Positions 62,178-64,000 of a stretch of DNA of 64,000 nucleotides are shown piece by piece. The stretch's first letter is position 1. The number at the start of each line of letters is the position of its first letter. The DNA comes from Chryseosolibacter sp044507775 (GTDB lineage: Bacteria; Bacteroidota; Bacteroidia; Cytophagales; Cyclobacteriaceae), in contig JBIQIY010000021.1 of NCBI GenBank assembly GCA_044507775.1, positions 1 through 64,000 of the forward strand, read 5' to 3'. The notes under the pieces were generated by a model that had not been told where the DNA came from, did no database searches, and worked only from the letters and a program-made list of their open reading frames with translations. The translations under genes and the position numbers were made by a program.

Positions 62178-62565
62178 TTCTTTTACCCGGGGGAACATTT
62201 TTAGAGTGATCCTTTCGCATCGACTCAAACGATTCTCTTACGAACCACACCCATGCAAACGGCCGCCGTTTCCGGAGATAAGTTTCATCCGGATCGTTCC
62301 TGAACGCTTCAATCTCAAAAGGGTTGTAGCGATAGGCGATGTAATGACACTGGCCATTCAGGCGTCCAAGTAAATAAAAAAGGCCGTAAAGGATCCAGTG
62401 AAAAATGAAGAGCATTTCCACTTGCTGCCAGAAGTGGATCTTTTCATGACGTACGAGTTGTGTCTGATCCTCGGCTTCCCGCCGGATCCAGATAAAAACG
62501 AAAAATGATAGTCCGGTGTAGTAATTAAAAATTTTCCCCCGGGTATAAATCTTATAAGGTAACAT
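62143..62565 (-). CDS. Small integral membrane protein with HExxH motif
   Basis: From ATG 62565 (MLPYKIYTRGKIFNYYTG) the protein is 140 residues. A hydrophobic segment at about 12-27 precedes RHEKIHFWQQ, which contains HEKIH, a zinc-type HExxH motif. A second hydrophobic segment (MLFIFHWILYGLFYLLG) and NPFEIEAF with a possible third ligand Glu follow. The C-terminus is basic. Similar short HExxH membrane proteins occur in Bacteroidota without known function. The 3' end overlaps the ceramidase-like gene by 35 bp, convergently. Confidence 0.7.
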   Translation of the reverse strand: MLPYKIYTRGKIFNYYTGLSFFVFIWIRREAEDQTQLVRHEKIHFWQQVEMLFIFHWILYGLFYLLGRLNGQCHYIAYRYNPFEIEAFRNDPDETYLRKRRPFAWVWFVRESFESMRKDHSKNVPPGKRITWSRSQRSKG

Positions 62566-62575
62566 ACTCAAAAAA

Positions 62576-62652
62576 AGTTGACAATTGTCCAATTCGCCCG
62601 TCAACGCTCCTTCACACATCCTTCGCGCGTCGGTGGCCAGTAGTTGACAATT
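62576..62652. repeat. Direct pair of AGTTGACAATT
   Basis: Copies at 62576-62586 and 62642-62652 flank 55 bp directly upstream of the minus-strand HExxH gene. GACAATTGTC is a palindrome at the first copy. The same pair occurs at 45518-45661. Confidence 0.5.
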
Positions 62653-62790
62653 GAAATAATCCACCGGGTCAATTTATGCTGAACGATTTCCCGGAGTCTG
62701 ATATTTAAATAACGAGCGAGGAGGTCGTTTTAGTTCGAAGCGGGACTGACTTCGAAGAGACAATCCGTTGGAAAAACTTACCTGATTTTT

Positions 62791-63114
62791 TCATTCGAAC
62801 TCGACGGATCCGGACGTCGTTTTCATCTCGTTTTTTTCCCGGGTTGATTGATGCGCTTTCTTGTATCGAATGCCCAGTACGATAATGACGCCATTGATTA
62901 TCAGTGAGAAGCCGTTGGTGACGATGATGGGGAGGTCTTCGCGAAGCACTCCATACCAGATCCACAAACCGAGACCGACGAACAGAATCAGCAGGTAAAA
63001 AAGTGAGATATCCTCAGCTTTCTTATTTTTCAAAAGCTTTATCAACTGCGGAAGCAGGGAAATTGCGGTGCATATCCCCGCGGCGAGGCCTACGATCTGA
63101 GTAAATTCCGGCAT
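62791..63114 (-). CDS. SemiSWEET-type sugar transporter
   Basis: From ATG 63114 (MPEFTQIVGLAAGICTAISL) the protein is 107 residues with three transmembrane helices. The PQ-loop motif is SLLPQLIKLLKNKKAEDISL, and the last helix ends in VLGIRYKK. SemiSWEETs dimerise to transport sugars such as sucrose or glucose. A charged tail (about 88-107) is cytoplasmic. The longer frame to 63240 overlaps the next gene's region and is not supported. Confidence 0.92.
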   Translation of the reverse strand: MPEFTQIVGLAAGICTAISLLPQLIKLLKNKKAEDISLFYLLILFVGLGLWIWYGVLREDLPIIVTNGFSLIINGVIIVLGIRYKKAHQSTREKNEMKTTSGSVEFE

Positions 63115-63166
63115 GTTCACTCCCCTCAAAAATCTATGCCTGAAGCGGCGTTCGTTCGCCCTCGTG

Positions 63167-63376
63167 CTAGCCTCGTCCAAGTTTGCGAACGCTGTTCCTG
63201 CGCTCGCGGTCCTTGAGATGATTGATAACATCGAGACCAAGCCCTACCGTCGTGATAGCGCCGGTGAAGGTGAAGAAGAAGCCATACGAGTAATTTTTGA
63301 CTATGCCATTCAGACCGGCATATAACATAACAATCACACCTAACAGAGCCAGGCTAAGCAACAGGTAATTTTTCAT
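63167..63376 (-). CDS. Small two-helix membrane protein, unknown
   Basis: From ATG 63376 (MKNYLLLSLALLGVIVMLYAG) this is 69 residues with two transmembrane helices and a basic C-terminal tail (NHLKDRERRNSVRKLGRG). No family is recognised. It lies 52 bp before the SemiSWEET ATG on the same strand, so the two may be co-transcribed. Confidence 0.6.
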   Translation of the reverse strand: MKNYLLLSLALLGVIVMLYAGLNGIVKNYSYGFFFTFTGAITTVGLGLDVINHLKDRERRNSVRKLGRG

Positions 63377-63567
63377 GCGGGAAGGGAACAAATATTTATA
63401 CAGAATGCGGATACAAAAAACTTGGTTCGAAAGATCAACAAAAAGGCCAGCTTCCGGGTTCCGGGACTGCCAAACCGGAAGCACGTTTCGATGAATGGTC
63501 TTATTGTGCTTCAAATTATTCTTAAGTAATTGACATAAGTGGTTGACAAGAGTCTAAACGATTAGTT

Positions 63568-64000
63568 ATGAGAAAGCGCATGGTAGTTGTAATCATTCCG
63601 ATGTTCATGGTCATTCTTTGCAATGCGCAGGAAGGACCACTTGCGTTCGGGGTAAAAGGCGGCCTTAACCTTTCATCACTGAATATCGATGATCCGGACC
63701 AGGCGTATGACATGCGCGCGGGATTCCACGCGGGGCTGTTTCTTCGAGGCAGGTTTGAAAAAATAGCAATTCAGCCTGAGCTGCTCCTGTCGGTTCAGAA
63801 CGGTGATCTGGACGATTCCTTCCTCGGAACGGCCAAAGACCGCTTTACGTATCTGACAATTCCGCTTATGTTCAAATTCTATCCCATTGGCGGACTCAAC
63901 ATTCAGTTGGGTCCGCAGTTTGCGTTCCTGCTTGACGGCGAACGGAAATACGATAGCTTCCTGGGCAGCGGTTCGATTGATATTTCCGACGAATACAAGA
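63568..64000 (+). CDS. Outer-membrane beta-barrel (porin family) protein, 3' partial
   Basis: The reading frame starts at ATG 63568 (MRKRMVVVIIPMFMVILCNA, signal peptide) and is open to the window end. The visible 144 residues read FGVKGGLNLSSLN, then GLFLRGRFEKIAIQPELLLS, then YLTIPLMFKFYP and LNIQLGPQFAFLL. These are the strand signatures of the OMP_b-brl_2 type barrels common in Bacteroidota. It should form a small barrel in the outer membrane; its ligand is unknown. The gap upstream contains a hairpin-like GCTTCCGG / CCGGAAGC pair but no clear promoter. Confidence 0.88.
   Translation, partial: MRKRMVVVIIPMFMVILCNAQEGPLAFGVKGGLNLSSLNIDDPDQAYDMRAGFHAGLFLRGRFEKIAIQPELLLSVQNGDLDDSFLGTAKDRFTYLTIPLMFKFYPIGGLNIQLGPQFAFLLDGERKYDSFLGSGSIDISDEYK

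Noticed and set aside
1..64000. tRNA or rRNA genes
   Set aside because: No cloverleaf-like segment ending in a GTTCGA-type T-loop with a matching acceptor stem, and no rRNA-like stretch, was found by eye; a tRNA-finding program would settle it.

Overview
The window is a chromosomal stretch of a Bacteroidota bacterium, most likely order Cytophagales. The evidence is a type IX secretion (gliding-motility type B) sorting domain, DUF2911/DUF4197/WG-repeat proteins, the Bacteroidota GlmU-like protein beside rpmE2 and a delta-prime gene, Wzi and SemiSWEET proteins, a fused IcmF mutase, few Shine-Dalgarno sites and several TAnnTTTG minus-7 promoter elements. By eye GC is close to 50%, which fits the Chryseolinea/Ohtaekwangia group, but genus is inference. 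No rRNA, tRNA, CRISPR array, intact insertion sequence or prophage was seen.

Layout. 1-1.9 kb: surface proteins, a collagen-like repeat protein cut by the window edge and a type IX-secreted protein. 1.9-11.7 kb: metabolic and envelope genes (E2 acyltransferase, flavin monooxygenase-like enzyme, M13 lipoprotein peptidase, CinA, DUF4197, PaaN-type aldehyde dehydrogenase). 11.7-17.3 kb, mostly minus: SDR, folA, fmt, a RES/MbcA-type toxin-antitoxin pair, nth and a NamZ-like muramidase. 17.3-30.3 kb: FtsX-type permease, Hsp20, HtrA protease, ALDH7-type dehydrogenase, lone response regulator, WG-repeat protein, PafA-like phosphatase and an APC permease. 30.3-35.8 kb, minus: rmlD-like, cyclophilin, hemC, delta-prime, GlmU-like, rpmE2. 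35.9-40.5 kb: a FitA/VapC-type toxin-antitoxin pair with a visible operator, Wzi and an MsbA-like exporter. 40.5-44 kb: an accessory island with a decayed minus-strand gene, a 5'-truncated Rhs/YD-repeat gene with an AT-rich variable tip, a translationally coupled lipoprotein (candidate immunity protein) and the 3' stump of an XRE regulator. 44-64 kb: yifB, FtsX permease, PAS kinase, two RNA methyltransferases, typA, M16 peptidase, icmF, a ceramidase-like protein, small membrane proteins and a truncated outer-membrane barrel.

The most unusual signal is non-coding. Many intergenic gaps carry arrays with an exact 7-bp period but different unit sequences (TAAGTTA, TGGTGAG, GTGAGAC, AAAGCNN, CGTGAAT, TTGCTGG). 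Several arrays begin at or within a few bases of a stop codon, and two flank genes that have only TTG/GTG starts. A second non-coding element, present twice (11693-11783 and 60626-60729), is a long stem-loop whose arms differ between copies by compensatory changes. The best candidate biological system is the orphan Rhs tip plus lipoprotein at 40.8-43.5 kb.
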